From Trichobilharzia szidati (taxonomy: Eukaryota; Platyhelminthes; Trematoda; Strigeidida; Schistosomatidae): a stretch of DNA of 64,000 nt. A model generated the notes under the pieces. It made no database searches, was not told where the DNA came from, and saw nothing but the letters and a program-made list of their open reading frames with translations. Shown here piece after piece: positions 35,401 through 48,800 of the stretch; position 1 is the stretch's first letter; the number at the start of each line of letters is the position of its first letter. Where the stretch lies: NCBI GenBank assembly GCA_944472155.2, contig OX235272.1, positions 92,200,020 through 92,264,019 of the forward strand, written 5' to 3'. Both the position numbers and the translations under genes were made by a program.

Positions 35401-35651
35401 ATCACTTACTTACTGTTTGGTAAAGAGTTCCAAACAGCTTGTCAGACAGATCAATGTGACTTAAACAATGGAATGCGATTTAGCTGGTTTAGGGTTGATC
35501 TTGTCAGGATTCGCTCGATCCGGATAGACGAATCTCTTCAGTACACCTAGACTCTGGCTGGGAACTCTGACGAACTGATAAAGCGTAGAAACGAATTCCT
35601 TATTTGCGAATTTCATTGATCGAGAGGAGGAATTCTTTAGAGACCGAGAAA

Positions 35652-35740
35652 ATATTCCGATCACAATGTGTCATCTACCTACTCAAGAAAGCAAGAAAAA
35701 TAGCGTGATACTATATACTACTTATTGAATGATGTGAGTA
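35652..35740 (+). repeat. 89-bp copy of the 26.4-kb repeat
   Basis: Identical to 26373-26461 except one base. The left arm of the hairpin is absent here. Confidence 0.9.
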
Positions 35741-36755
35741 GTAAGAAGGCATTCACTGCAAACAGTTGGCAACGTATTTTACATTTGATCGACAAGACAC
35801 AGAACATGACTCTTTAGTATGTAACTACCCGGCCGTAATATCTTGCAATTGAAGTCGTACTCTTATACCCTGGGCACAGAGACACACGGACCATTATATG
35901 AACATAAAATCGCTTGCTTTTCGACTGAATACATTCGATATGTCGAATTACTTTAGTATTTCTAGTTATCTCATCGTACTACTAACCATATCTGATTTCA
36001 GTAAAATAACTTAATAAAGCGTAAATTTCTGGTAAGTGTTTAGTGTACAAAATGCCTGTCAGCGTACTCGACTACCATTGATTCCCTCACTGGAAATGTC
36101 TCAAATCACTGGTGTCTAGAATCTCTGCACACCACACCACGCCACCCACAGATGTTATACAGACCAATGATTGCTAACGGGACACAACTATCTCAGCGCA
36201 CGCTTCTATTGGTTCTGCACCATCTCTATCTAGTCAAATAGAACATTATGCAATTTTTATTGGATGTTGCCTATAATTAACATTCTAGGATAGTATCAGT
36301 TATTGAAAGATGATGAGCACATTGTGTTGCTGCCCCTCAGAATCACCTCAAAAAACGGTGACATCTCCTGTTGCGAGCAGTGAAAGGCATGATCAAAACA
36401 GTAAAATTTTACCACAAATCCTGAGTTTGTAGAGACTAGATTTTATGTGTATTCCACGACCTAATGCATTCAATCGTGATCCACTCATATGCATTTGCAG
36501 GATGACATCTATGATATAAGTGAGTTATAAATGGCGAAAACAGACGACAGTTTTCAGTGGCACTTGTATTCTTGAATAGTTGTGGTGGGAAACTGCATAT
36601 CTTTTCTCTGCCAGAGGCGACTGTGTTTATGGCTAGCACATGTGATGATTTTCATTCATTCAATCAATCAATGATCAAAGACAGTACACAAGAGGAACAA
36701 ATCGAATAAACAATTTAACAATTCAGGAAATTACAGTTTATCCTATTTTGAAAAT
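35741..36755. other. unassigned intergenic sequence
   Basis: Nothing recognisable. Confidence 0.4.
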
Positions 36756-36756
36756 A

Positions 36757-37810
36757 CTTAATTATGTTACCATCTTTTATTTCGTCGCCTCCTCGTCAGC
36801 TGCTTACAGGGCAAAGACATTATTAAATATATCTACAAAACAATTTTAACATACTTGCACGGAGTTCATTTTAAACAAAAATCAATCGATCAAATTGCTC
36901 AAATTTGAGTTTCTTGAAAAGACATTGAAGAGCAATGGGCACCCTCAAAGGTTCATCAACAAGTATGGAAGATCTAAAGTCGCAAATGAAAAATAAATCA
37001 CAGTAAGAAAAAAAACAATCTACTGTGAGCTTGATTATAAAGGCGAAAACATTGCAGCGATGATCAACAGAAGGCTGAGCACATCAATAGCGAGAGCCTA
37101 TCCCGCAGCTAAGCTCGTTCCTGTCTATCGAACAACTTGCTCTCTGGTACAATCAAAAATCGATAGATATCCTTCTCATGTTAACTCCAACTGCATATAC
37201 AAATTAACATGTATCTGTGTAATCAGTTACATTGGAAGAACAGAAAGAAGAGCATATCTACGATTTTCTGAACATGTACCAAAAAGCTTACGTCTAAAGG
37301 GAACAAATGCTTTAAACAGTGCCATCGCCAGGCATCTCCTCGACACGGGTCATGAGATGGACGTCGAAAAGACGTTCAAAATTAACAATAGGCAAAAGAG
37401 CTCAATTCTCCTTAAGTTTGCTGAAGCCATTTCCATCAAGTGCCAGAAACCTGATTTATGCGTCCAGAAAGAAGCAGTTATCAGTCTTTCTTTGCCCTGT
37501 TAACTGGATATTTTTCATCTCTCTTTGATCCGAATGCGAAATGCTGAAAAGTTTCCATTGTATATGACTATTATTGTTCGGAATGGTGTTTAATATTATA
37601 TGTATATATATATGTATTATTAGTGTATGCGCATATTGATCGACTGATTTTTGTTTAAAATGAACTCTGTGCAAGTATGTTAAAATTGTTTTGTAGATAT
37701 ATTTAATGATGTCTTTGCCCTGTAAGCAGCTGACGAGAAGGCGACGAAATAAAAGATGGTAACATTTTATTCTGCTAAATCTGTAGTTGTTGCTATGTTC
37801 AAATTCATTA
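36757..37810 (+). mobile_element. PLE fragment between inverted terminal repeats
   Basis: Arms 36757-36895 (reversed) and 37634-37770 are about 135-bp inverted repeats carrying the same 3' UTR. Between them a 147-codon frame (37060-37503) encodes a nearly complete GIY-YIG domain (CIYKLTCICVISYIGRTERR, FSEHVPKSL, LLKFAEAISIKCQKPDLCVQK). The RT is missing; upstream linker traces occur at 36900-37050. Each arm holds CTGACGAG...CGACGAAA (37731-37750 and its reverse), a hammerhead-like core. Confidence 0.8.
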
Positions 37811-38454
37811 AGGGGAATAAATGTATGAAACTTATTTATGTAGGAGAATTATGCTTGCCCGAATTTAAATGTACACACGGAGTTGATTTGTTTTAGAAGT
37901 GTTTTCACTAATTGAAAACAGAATGTTCATTCCATCTCCGTCACAAACTTTTCATCAAGACTTACTGATGACCAAATGAAGGAGTGAACCCAAAAATGAC
38001 AAACGCTTTTTACTATTCTGGTATGTAATCAAAGTACCCGTGTACAGTGACAATCATCCAATTTGGCTAATGCTGTTTACTCGAACTAAATTTTCACTTA
38101 GTCCACCTGAATGCTAAGCATTTATGAATCCTGCATTAAAGCTGAAATGAAGTATTCGTGAAATCATGACTAATCTGAGAGTAATTCTTGTTAAAATGTT
38201 GGCATAAATCAAAGCTATTTGTTCAACAACTTCATTGCACTGATTGTAACATCATAATGCATTCAAGCGAACGCCTATTAAAAACTGCCAAGGTATGTCT
38301 CTCTCATTAAGTACCCAATATATATTTCGATTTATCTCAATCAAAAACAGATTTTACTGACGATTTATACTATGCGCTGTAGTGGGTAAATGTACACCAA
38401 AAGAGTTAAGAGCTTACTGTCACAAATTCAAACGCTTTACACACACACGCTTTA
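37811..38454. other. unassigned sequence
   Basis: Nothing recognisable before the PLE that begins abruptly near 38455. Confidence 0.4.
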
Positions 38455-39740
38455 CAGTCAAGTGGACGAGGTGGCGATGGGCTCCCCATTGGTCCCATTC
38501 TGGCTGATTTCTTTCTAAGTAAGCTAGAAAATGGACCTCTGAACAACCTTATCAGTAAGCTCTCATTTTATTACCGATATATGGATGATACCTTCATTCT
38601 TTGTGATAATGGTTCTGATAGGAGTACAATAATTACTGAATTCAATGAAGTACATTCACATGCGAAGAGGAATCCCAAGACAGAATTGCCTTCCTGGATG
38701 TCCTACTTACAAGAAAACCAGATGGTAGCATAAAAAGAAATTTGCATAGAAAAAGCACTTGGGCAGGACAATATACACACATTTTCACAGCTTCGTTCCT
38801 ATCAAGTACAAAATAAATTTAGTGAAGACACTCAGCCACAGAGTTAGAGCTATATGCTCTGAAGAAGTAAGTGAAGATGAATTAAGCATTGTATATGATA
38901 CTTTGATAGAAAATGGCTATCCCGACAAATTTATCAAGAAACACATGACAAAGAAAGCGGAAAAGGACTACTCACTATCTGTAAACAAGAAGCCACTTTA
39001 TGTACGACTACAATTCAAGGGCGATATACCAAGTGAGATAATTACGAAGAAATTAAGAAAATCAGTTCAAAGAACTTTTAATGCTGGTGAACTACACGTA
39101 TTATTCTCTACACGACCGATGGTACTAACTCGACTGAAAGATGAAGTACCTAGACTGGTCACTTCAAATTGTATCTACCAATTCAACTGCGCTTGTGGAG
39201 CGAGTTATATTGGCCATTGCTCTAGGAACTTGATTTTTCGTGCTCGAGAACATCTCCCACTATGGCTAAGTAAAGGTGTAGTTAAAACCATTAACAGTTC
39301 GATATTGGACCATCTGGTGCAAACCGGCCACAAAGCCAGCCAGCATTGAAGAATCCTTCTCTATAATCTACCGGGTGCCTAATAAATTGCCAAAATTATC
39401 GAAGCACCACATGCTCCAAACAGCAGAGGCTATTGCAATTCGCCTCAAACAACCAGTGCTCTGTGTTCAAAAGAAGCAAGTCCAGCCAGCCACTACAACT
39501 ACTACCTTGGCCGGCCTTCAGTGGAGACTATAAATTCATGAATTTGTACTATTATCTTTCATAATTCTTCTGACATTCAGCTTATTTTATGTTGATGCTA
39601 TTGAGCTGTAATCTATCAATATTATTGATTCGATGTTATTTAAACAGCATTAATGTTGTTCATAACACTAATTCATTCATTCACTATAATGTATATATAA
39701 CTGTAGAGCCTGATGATGAAGTTATCGAAAAGAGTATCCA
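38455..39740 (+). pseudogene. Penelope-like retroelement, 5'-truncated, frameshifted
   Basis: Coding begins at RT motif B (DEVAMGSPLGPILADFFLSK) and motif C (YYRYMDDTF). A frameshift near 38665 separates this from a 196-codon frame (38759-39349) with the post-RT linker (NGYPDKFIKKHM, LRKSVQRTFNAGELHVLF) and GIY-YIG core (CIYQFNCACGASYIGHCSRN, REHLPLWL). A further frameshift precedes the end (AIAIRLKQPVLCVQKK). The 3' tail has CTGATGA (39710-39716) and CGAAAAGAG. Motif A and the N-terminus are lost. Confidence 0.85.
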
Positions 39741-40261
39741 TTCTTTTACAAATTCAAACATTTATTAAAGTGATTCTAACACGAGTACATTGCAGTAGAA
39801 TATTAAAACAAACACCTTTTTTGAAGAAAAAGAAAAACAGGTATAAACTGATAAAAGATGGTTAAATGACAACTGACTGAATCCATCAATAAATCACACA
39901 TTAAGCACAGTCAAAAGTAACTCATATTACTCGATAGAAAAGAGAGGAAATGTAAGTAGATGTTCCATGTCAAAGAAATGACTCATTGCATATCGTTGAC
40001 TCCATCTTCATTAATATACCTAGTTGAGTGAAAAGAAATAGAAATTACCTTTAAATTATTCAATATTCAGTGGTGAGTTACTTTCTTCTTACTTCTTCAT
40101 TCAAATGTGTACACTTCGTTTTGATGAAAGTAGAATGATTTAGAAATAATTAAGAAGATTTGTAGTTCAGATAGTTGATTTTAGCTTAGTTATTTTCTTT
40201 GAACTAGATGCTTCAATTACGAAGCTCTGAGTATCTTTCTAAAGAACATTTTCAACACAGT

Positions 40262-41430
40262 AAACAGTTTTATTCTTATTCCCTTGGGTTCAGGGTGGAA
40301 CACACAGCTCCAAAACAGCACATTCTCGATTTATTCCGGTAATCTGCAGTCTTCTTTTTAGCTGGCCCCACGAATGCCCATAGGCTTGCATCTCCTTCTG
40401 AAGCAAGAGCCTGGTATGCGATGTCTTTGAGCGGTCTCCCCAGCGTGTGTCCAATCCACATCCATTTTCTTCGTGATATTTGTTCTGCAATAGCTTGTCA
40501 GTTAGTTGTTTCCTAGAATTTATGTTGCAAATCCCCTCTGGTTGTCTGCCCTTCAGTATGGAGAGAAGACATCTGTTGGTAAAAGCCTAAAACCTGTTCG
40601 AAATGCTCCTGAAAATCCTAATTCCCTTCTCCATGATGAGTACAGAGGATTTCGAAATTGATTCAGAGTGATGAAGTTCTGTGTTACCTTCCCGACCCTG
40701 ACTGGTTTTGAAATCCTCATCTGTTCCACCTGTAGCTGAAACGATGCTTCCTGGATAGTGATTGGTGCTTGTTGTTGGTGGTCATCTTCACCACCTTCAT
40801 CTTCTCTGTGTTCACTTGAAGTCCCGTCTTTGGTGCCCAACTCTTCTGCAACTTGTTTGTTTTCGAAACGTAAGTCGTCCGCTAAGTCCAGATTTTATAA
40901 ACTGTCCTTATTGGCCCGTCATATTCCTGTCTTCTCGCTCCCCACAGTCTGGCGCATAATCCACTCCACCGCATTTAGGAATATCATCTGTGATAGAAGG
41001 TGGCAGCTTTGTCTTACTCGTGTCTTTACTTCAAAGGCTTCTCCACTGAGGTTTCCACTGTGGATCACTTGACATGTGGCATTGTCACTGTGGCTGATGA
41101 ACGAAGTTGATAAAGATTCGGGGCATTCCATAGTGTCGGAGTAGCTTCCAAATTACTTCTCGGTCGACACTACCATCGAAGGCCTTTTCAAACTCTATGA
41201 AACTGAGGTAGAGGTTCGACTTCCATTCTATGCGACTCGTCTGGCTTTTCAGGTGTACTCTCATTGAATGATAGGATATGATAATTCTAGTTGTAAAGAA
41301 CTGTAGACTTTTCTGCCTACATGGAGATTGAAACGTGCCAGTGATGCCTTCTATTGCAAAAATTTCTATATAGTTGTAAGATGGACGGATAAAAGTATCC
41401 AGCACTCCATAATGCTTAACAATTATCACG
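40262..41430 (-). pseudogene. RTE-clade LINE (SR2-like) RT and 3' end, decayed
   Basis: In reverse: LYLSFIEFEKAFDGSVDREV then WKLLRHYGMP (RT motif A region), CQVIHSGNLSGEAFEVKTRV (motif B side), then linker and the end block HEENGCGLDTRWGDRSKTSHT-like (RKWRWIGHTLGR in another frame), tail to about 40262. Frames shift several times and the YADD-type motif is not readable. 5' truncated. Confidence 0.75.
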
Positions 41431-41739
41431 GCTGCTCAATGTAAAATACAAACGTAAAAATTTGCTACAGAGTAATGAGGTATATGCGCTATACCTATGT
41501 ATGTAGAGAAAATGTGACCACTGTTTATTACATAATGCGTGGACATTTCGCTATTTCAATGAAAACACCAACCCTGGTACTAGTTGAAATCCAATCACCT
41601 TCTGAATGTATTATTCTGTCAATTTACAGTATCTCATGTGGTATAACGAGTAACTAAGGCTTCGTTGTCAAATAGATATTCGCTGAACGATACGTATCAT
41701 GGTCATATATATACACGTTTCCATAGGAAACAAACTTAA

Positions 41740-42800
41740 ACGCCATATAACAAGAGTTCTGCCTTCCACTCGAGTCCCACTCGAGGGCCTAGAGCAGAGT
41801 GCCATTCACCAGTCTCCTGAGCGCATATTCAAACCACCTCCATTTCTTCTGCGTATCTGTTGGTCAATAGGTTCTTGGTTAGTTTGTTGCCAGAGTTCCA
41901 TGTTAATTATCCTCCTTGCCGATCTGAATTTCAGTACCGACCGATTGATGTTGATGAAATTCTACAGGAGGTTGTTGGAATTGTTATTCATGATGCGTAC
42001 TCCATATACGAGCACCGACTGATTTGATATTACTGCAGAACTTCGGATGTTGTTCCCCATGGATCAATCACTACAGTAATTTCAGAGGAGTCAACGCCTG
42101 TCTTACTTTCTTTATCCTGTCCGGCTTTAACAACATCATCCGTGAGATAACTTGAAATACAAAGGATGGTACGCAAGCCAGGTAAGTGGAAGAGGGGACT
42201 TCCATTAGATTTCTCTTATTGTTGACATTTGATGCTGTCGTTATTTTCATTGGTTGGGTATCTTCATCGCCTGTGTATTCACTTCAAAAGCTTCACTGAG
42301 CATTCCGTTATGACTCACTTGGTATGTGGCATCATCATATTGTTGCTGAATGAGGTTTACAAAGGTTTGGAAGACAGCAGTCCGTCGCGTTAGAACAGCT
42401 TCCAAATTACTACACGGTCATTTCTATCAAAGTCGTTTTCAGAGTCAATGAAGTTGAGGTGGAGAGTTGACTGCCAGTCTATGCACTGTGAGGTGGCGTT
42501 GCCTAGCATTATTTACTACGATTAAATCCGGCCTGATTCAGGAGAAGTTTGTCACCCAGAGCATCTTTTATTCTCCCTAGAATGAGGTGATCAAATCTTT
42601 TACTTACTGTGGACAGGAGCATTATTTAACCCCAGTTCTCTCAAATGGATTAAATCACCCTTCTTTGGGAGTTTGAAAAGGCAGCACTTCTTCCATTCAA
42701 TAGGTGCCTTTTCCTTCCTTCCAAAGATTCTGCAATAGTGGCATGAGTCCGAATTGTTTCACAACTTCTGTGCAATTAATGTGACAGACCACAGTGGAGA
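41740..42800 (-). pseudogene. second RTE-clade LINE copy, decayed
   Basis: In reverse, from 42800: WKEGKG, LPKKGDLIHLRELG-like, then LHLNFIDSENDFDRNDRV (motif A), TYQVSHNGMLSEAFEVNTQ, and the end block TNQEPIDQQIRRRNGGGLN near 41830. It is full of stops. It lies next to the other RTE copy in the same orientation, so it may be an independent insertion or a duplication. Confidence 0.7.
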
Positions 42801-42876
42801 CTTTCCCTTATTTTTACAGTGTCTCCGTAGTTAGCAGTCATCATGAATACTTACTGCTTTAAAAGTATCAACTCAC

Positions 42877-45800
42877 TTACTCTATGAAGTGATTGAACAG
42901 ATTACTTGAAATTTTCTTTAGTGGTTCTGCACACTGAAAAAGTAATCACAAAGATAATCGTTATTAAACTAAAGCAGACGATTTAGTCGGAAGAATATAA
43001 AGCTAAAGTCTACAGAAGAACATTTATGAATACAAAACAACAACATCAACAAGTTAACTGACATTTATTTAAGTGAAATAATTCACTACTACTTACATGG
43101 TTTATATCAGTAGCATAATTTGTGCAGATTTCATCGATTTTCTCATGAATAAATGTATTAAAGTGCATTTTTAATTGTTCATCATTTTCATCTGAATAAA
43201 AAGTGAAGAAAATTGCTGGAATTTTTTTCATTTCAAAGTATTCGCAATAATAAAACATTAGGAACATACTGACATCCCTAAATAGTTGTTACGTTCGTAA
43301 CAGAAACTTACTGGAAGGGAATATATTGATAAACTCACTGTGGCATACTGTCAAGTCGACATGACAGTCAATATAAGGTGACTCAATGATTTTCGGTTAC
43401 CTGGGTAACCAGTAGTCAAATAGGCAAGATAATATTAAGTGATGTTGTGTGGTTGGGGTCAATCAACATGAAGTTATTACATCATAAGAATAAAAAGATG
43501 GTTTATTACTGACACTTAAGAATAGATATCGAAGAGTCTGAGGTTCAAAGCTTCAGGCGTATTTAGGGATGCTACAGCATGTCAGTTAAATGGTATGGGA
43601 TCTCTAGTAGATACATAGAAGTTTGTTATAGGTGTTAGAATAACAATCACATGCGCATGAGTGTGGGGTTAAGTTCCTGACCGACGTATCTCAGGACTCT
43701 GTCTAGCTGGTGGCAACAGGCCCAGAAAAGAATGAAGGTTGGGCGTGAAGATAGCAATCACACCACGTAAAAGCATAAACACTACTGCAACTTCATTCGA
43801 ACTGCAAAAGAGTGAATGCTTTTACAGTATGTCACACGGATAGATGCTGTCGACATCATTCCTTGTTTCATCATGACTTGGGGCTTTTTCTTTCAAATAT
43901 TCAACCAGTCTTCAGTAGAGAAGTGTGGAAAAGCCGACTATAGTGCATACTTCAATGAATCATTAAATTGTTTATTTTATTTAACCCTATTGGATTCCAC
44001 GAAGGACTCCCATGAGGAGGCAGTATGATGAAGAAGTGAACATGACACTTGGAGACTTCAGTAAAAGTATTATCTGTTAAGTACAGTGTCTTTTATCTTG
44101 CAGACCTTCAACACTAATATCAAGTCACTGCTTCTATGTGGTACACAGACTTGGCACACACGTCACCAAAGGCATTTCAAACAGGCTGCACACTCTGATT
44201 AACAGCTGCTTTCACTGCCTCGATACTGAAGACCAGATACCGTCAGAAAGGATTTTCACCAAGGAATTCTGTTAAGCAGCGAACTAACCATGAAACTATT
44301 GCCTAAGAAATACGCAAAATGAAATGGAGATGGATTGGACATACAATCAGGTGACCGTAACATCACATACTAGACCAGCAAGTGGAGCCCGAATGGGAAA
44401 TGACGAGTTGGGCGTCTGGAGGTGACATGGACGAGATCGTATGAGGAGGAAATGAAACCACATGGATAATCGTGCAGCCAGCATTAAAAGACTGCAGATA
44501 ATGGGATGAAATGTAAGTGTGCCACTGACCATCTATATTTCACTTGGAACTTAAGGGAGTAGTAAAAATGTAATAATAGTAATTATTATTATTATTGAGT
44601 CTTTTATTTTAGTTGGTGGAGCACTGAGTCAGAATAATACAAGCAGCAGACTGGAATCGTCAGACTACATATTTAAATATCTTTAGAAATCACTCTTTTA
44701 TAACTCTTATAAATTTCAGATACCGTCTGGAGTTGTGTTTGTTAAATAATGTAGAAAGTAGTAAGAATGTCTTCTATGACAGTGATGTAGTGCATAAAAG
44801 GAGACATTCCAATCACAAATGGACATCCGCCCTCCTTCATCGACAAACATCTGAAGAGAAAGACTGATGCTCCATGAAACCTGGTTGTATTGAAGAAACG
44901 AATAACTATAGATCTAATATTCAAGAGAGATATAATTAGTGAAGTTCTCCAAAATCGCCTGTCGAGACCATTCCGAGTAACGTTCTTTACTGCATCTCTA
45001 CGCCTTGTCTTCTTCACACATGCTCTTGTCGACCAAAATGTCAAAGACAGTATGTATTTACCAAAACACCTGCTCCTGTGGAGCTAAGTACATAGGCCGT
45101 GCCAGCAGGACATTCTCCTGACGAGCCAATTGAAACTTACCAGCATGGTTATATAAGGGAAAACGTAGAAAAGTCAACAGCTGAATTCTGGAGCACATTA
45201 TTACTTCGGGTCATGAAGCACCAACAAAGGCTTCATTCACAGCCACATATAATGTAGGATCAAGCCAGTCAGAAGGATTTCGTTCACATCTTCTTCGTGC
45301 AGTCGAGGTTTTATCAATCTGTGAAGAGAAACCCGAACTTACCAAATTAGTTGTCATCCCTACCAATTATGAATGACTGTTCACTATTTTTTGCACATTA
45401 TTAATTCTCATATACTTTGACATATTTTGTTACTAACAGACAATAATCTCTGAGCTTTGTTGTCAATTAACATTGTATATATAAACCCCTAAATAACTGT
45501 ACAGACTTGAATTGAAGTTACGAAAAGAGATCTCTCTCCTGACGTGGGAAAATATAGATGCCCAGGTTAAGAATTTGATCTTCAAGGAAGTTAGTAAATT
45601 AATTTGGTAGATGGTGACTGGCAGTGGATTTCAGGATGCACATTAAGTTCTATTTCGGACCCACCAGCTGGATGTACCCCCAGTCAGTTATGTGGTTTCC
45701 ACTGAGTCTTGAACCCAGTACCCGCATTTTCAAACGCCAAAGCGTTATCCACTGGGCCACCTGGGTCACAAGAGCTGCCACGTCTTGTGCAGCGGATATC

Positions 45801-48800
45801 AGTTTTTATTTAATTTAACTTGGACGTTCTTGTTGATTAATTGGACTGAAGTGTTTGGCCTCTGGATACCGCTTTGGAGTTTGCAACGACGGGCGCTGGG
45901 TTCCAGACTAAGTAGGAAAGCCATCACTTACTGGGGAGTGCAGATGACGACTATCAACCAAATTATTTTCAGTCAAATCCTCGAACATCGTCGAAGCACC
46001 CAACATGTCGACCCAAGGTCGAACACTTCGGTCCGGTCAATCAACAAGAAAGTTCAAATTAAATAAAATAAGAAGTCAGTGAATGTTAGCTGCATATTTA
46101 AGATCACGAGACTATCAGCCTAAGTATCAGGACTCATTATTGTCTTAACTTCTGTGTTTAGTTTGAAATTCAATAAATCTTGAGGAGGTTATTCAGCCCA
46201 GCAATGAGAAGATTTAAAAAATTCAAAGGTCTGTTAAAATCATGGATAAAAATACTTACAAGTTCCATGAAATCGATCCGATTTACCACACACTGAAATA
46301 GCCTAAAACAAAAATAATAAAAAATAATTGTTACATTTTCGAAAATGTTGTTTTATAAGGCAAATCCTTCAGAGCTAATATCTCCACTCATTAATATTTC
46401 TTCCTATGAATAAACGATTCATCTACTGAATTGAAATATACCATGTTAGATATTATTAGGTGTAAAGACCCATTCTGTTTAATCTTTTGATTCAGACGTG
46501 TACGAATGCAAATGTCGCATACAGGGTTGGGTCTTTATGCTTAATAGTTGATACAACTTTTCTTGCGTATGGCTTCTGATGCTTACTACGGTTTGTTCTC
46601 CTTATTTTATATTGTGAAATATCATAATCACACCCTTTTCAGGAAAAATTTTAAAAACCAAATATGCCGCCAAATTGGAGGTTAATTTAAACAACTAGAA
46701 TACGTTTAATTATACAAAAAGCAGAAAACAGTTGACTTTGCTAAACATAAGCCTTTCTTTACTCTTCAATAATGGTCAGTTAGTAGATATAACTATTGAA
46801 TAATGAGGCTAATTGGTCCAGTGAAGACAGTCTCTCCAGTCACTGCACTTACTACATTAACGGGAGTGGACACTGTGACGGAATGTAATTACATTTTATA
46901 TGAATTTATTTGATATAACATTCTTTGACATAGTATGAATAACTGGATGACGTTTTAAGCACAGTTTAATGCTCATAGTCATCACATAACTTTCACACTT
47001 CGTCATTTTATTCCATTATTTCTCATCTCTTGATTTGATTGGTAGTAATATTTTCCATATTTCTGGTATGAGTGATAAGTCATTCCTATTGCACGTATTG
47101 GGTCTAGATTCGATGAACAAAGAAGATTCAGTGATTACACCTTAAGCTCTTCTCACCTCTAGTAATACAAAACCAAAGCAGATCATAATAGTACAAATGA
47201 ATACGGTGAAGTCCTCATTGAATGGCAATCTTTCAATCAAACATGATAACTTACATCACATAAAGTTGCTGCATTGATTTGATTTAATTGAATTGTAACC
47301 ATTCTGGCCAATTCACCAGATAACAAATAATCGCACTAAATTTAAAATATTTAGGAAAAAAATTAAAACAAACACTCATCAACTGGTTGATACGTCGATC
47401 TCACTCAACAAGCAGATCATTTTCAGAAACAATAAGATGAAATGTTTGTCAGTAATTTACTTTCATATTATGGAACACCCTTGCCATCTTTGAGACTGAC
47501 AACCTGCTGACGAAAATACTGTTATTAACAAGCTTAATGCTTCTTTGAATAACATTGAATCAATAGTATCAACAGATTACATTTCAAGAACATCAATATA
47601 AGAATAAACTGAATACCGGATAAACTGAGTGGAATATCACAGAACTGATGAATTTATAAATTCGACAGCCGACAATAGTGGCTAAACCTTTTTCTTCTAC
47701 ACAGAGATCTGCGGTCGGTTTGAGGGAACTGAAATTGCCCCTGATGCTTGGTTTGTTTTAAGTATCTAGATTTCTTTGGCATTTTATTCGATATCGGATA
47801 GATCACAGAGAAATGTTCTTCAGTGCTCCTAGTTTTGTGGCCTGTTTGCACTAGATGGTTCATTATAGAACTGCTAACAGTTTTGACAACACCTTTATTC
47901 AGCCACACTGGTAGGTGTTCTCCAGCACGAAAAATTGAGTCCTTAGAGTAACAGCCAATATAAATGGCACCATAGGAACAGTTAAACTGATAGATACAAT
48001 TAGATTGGAGGATTTCATCATGAGCTGACATCAGTTAGAGAACCACTGAGAAACCTGGGAGTATTGGACAGCTGTTTTATCCTAGTTTGGGACCCTCCGT
48101 CAGTAAGCACACATCGCCAGGGTTTGAACCCAGGACATTCTGATTACAAGGCTAGCGAGCTCGTATACCATTCAGCCATTCGGACCCGATCCAGTGGCCA
48201 GCCCAAGAATTCTTACTTCTGCCAACTCATGACATAGCGTGACCACTTCGCAATGCCTTCTTCAATTAGTTACTGACTCCCCTTCGACCTGCTGTACCCT
48301 ACTGGTCACGGCTTCCCACTAGAATACAATGAGAGACAGGTAGCCTGAGCACTTCATTTTTCAGTTTCGGAATTACAACTGATTGTATGAAAGATATAAG
48401 CTGCAGTTTACCTGCATTAAACTTTCCTGGAGTAAATTTCTTCAATTTGTTTGGTTATTATTTTACTAGCTTGGTATATTACCTTTGAATTGTAGCAATC
48501 TATAAAGAACTACATGCTGAAGCAGGGTAGAAAAGGCATCTTCAGATGCGAAACAAAATGTCATTTCAGTCTGATCGGACTTGAAAAGTAACAAATTTAC
48601 CAGCAGAACAAACAGAATTCCTAAGATGTCTACAGCTGTGACAAAAACACTTAAATTTCAGATTTAATAACAAAACAACCGTTTTCCTGTCTTCACTTAC
48701 CAATTCACGATAACTTTCGTCAGGCATTAAGTAACAAGTCGGGGACATAATTTTGAAAAAAGCTCTCCAAAGAAATTCTTCTCGCAGAATTCCGAGTGTC

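Noticed and set aside
45785..46066. 93-codon plus-strand frame
   Set aside because: Overlaps the SINE-C fold-back and runs through its forward head; not a gene.
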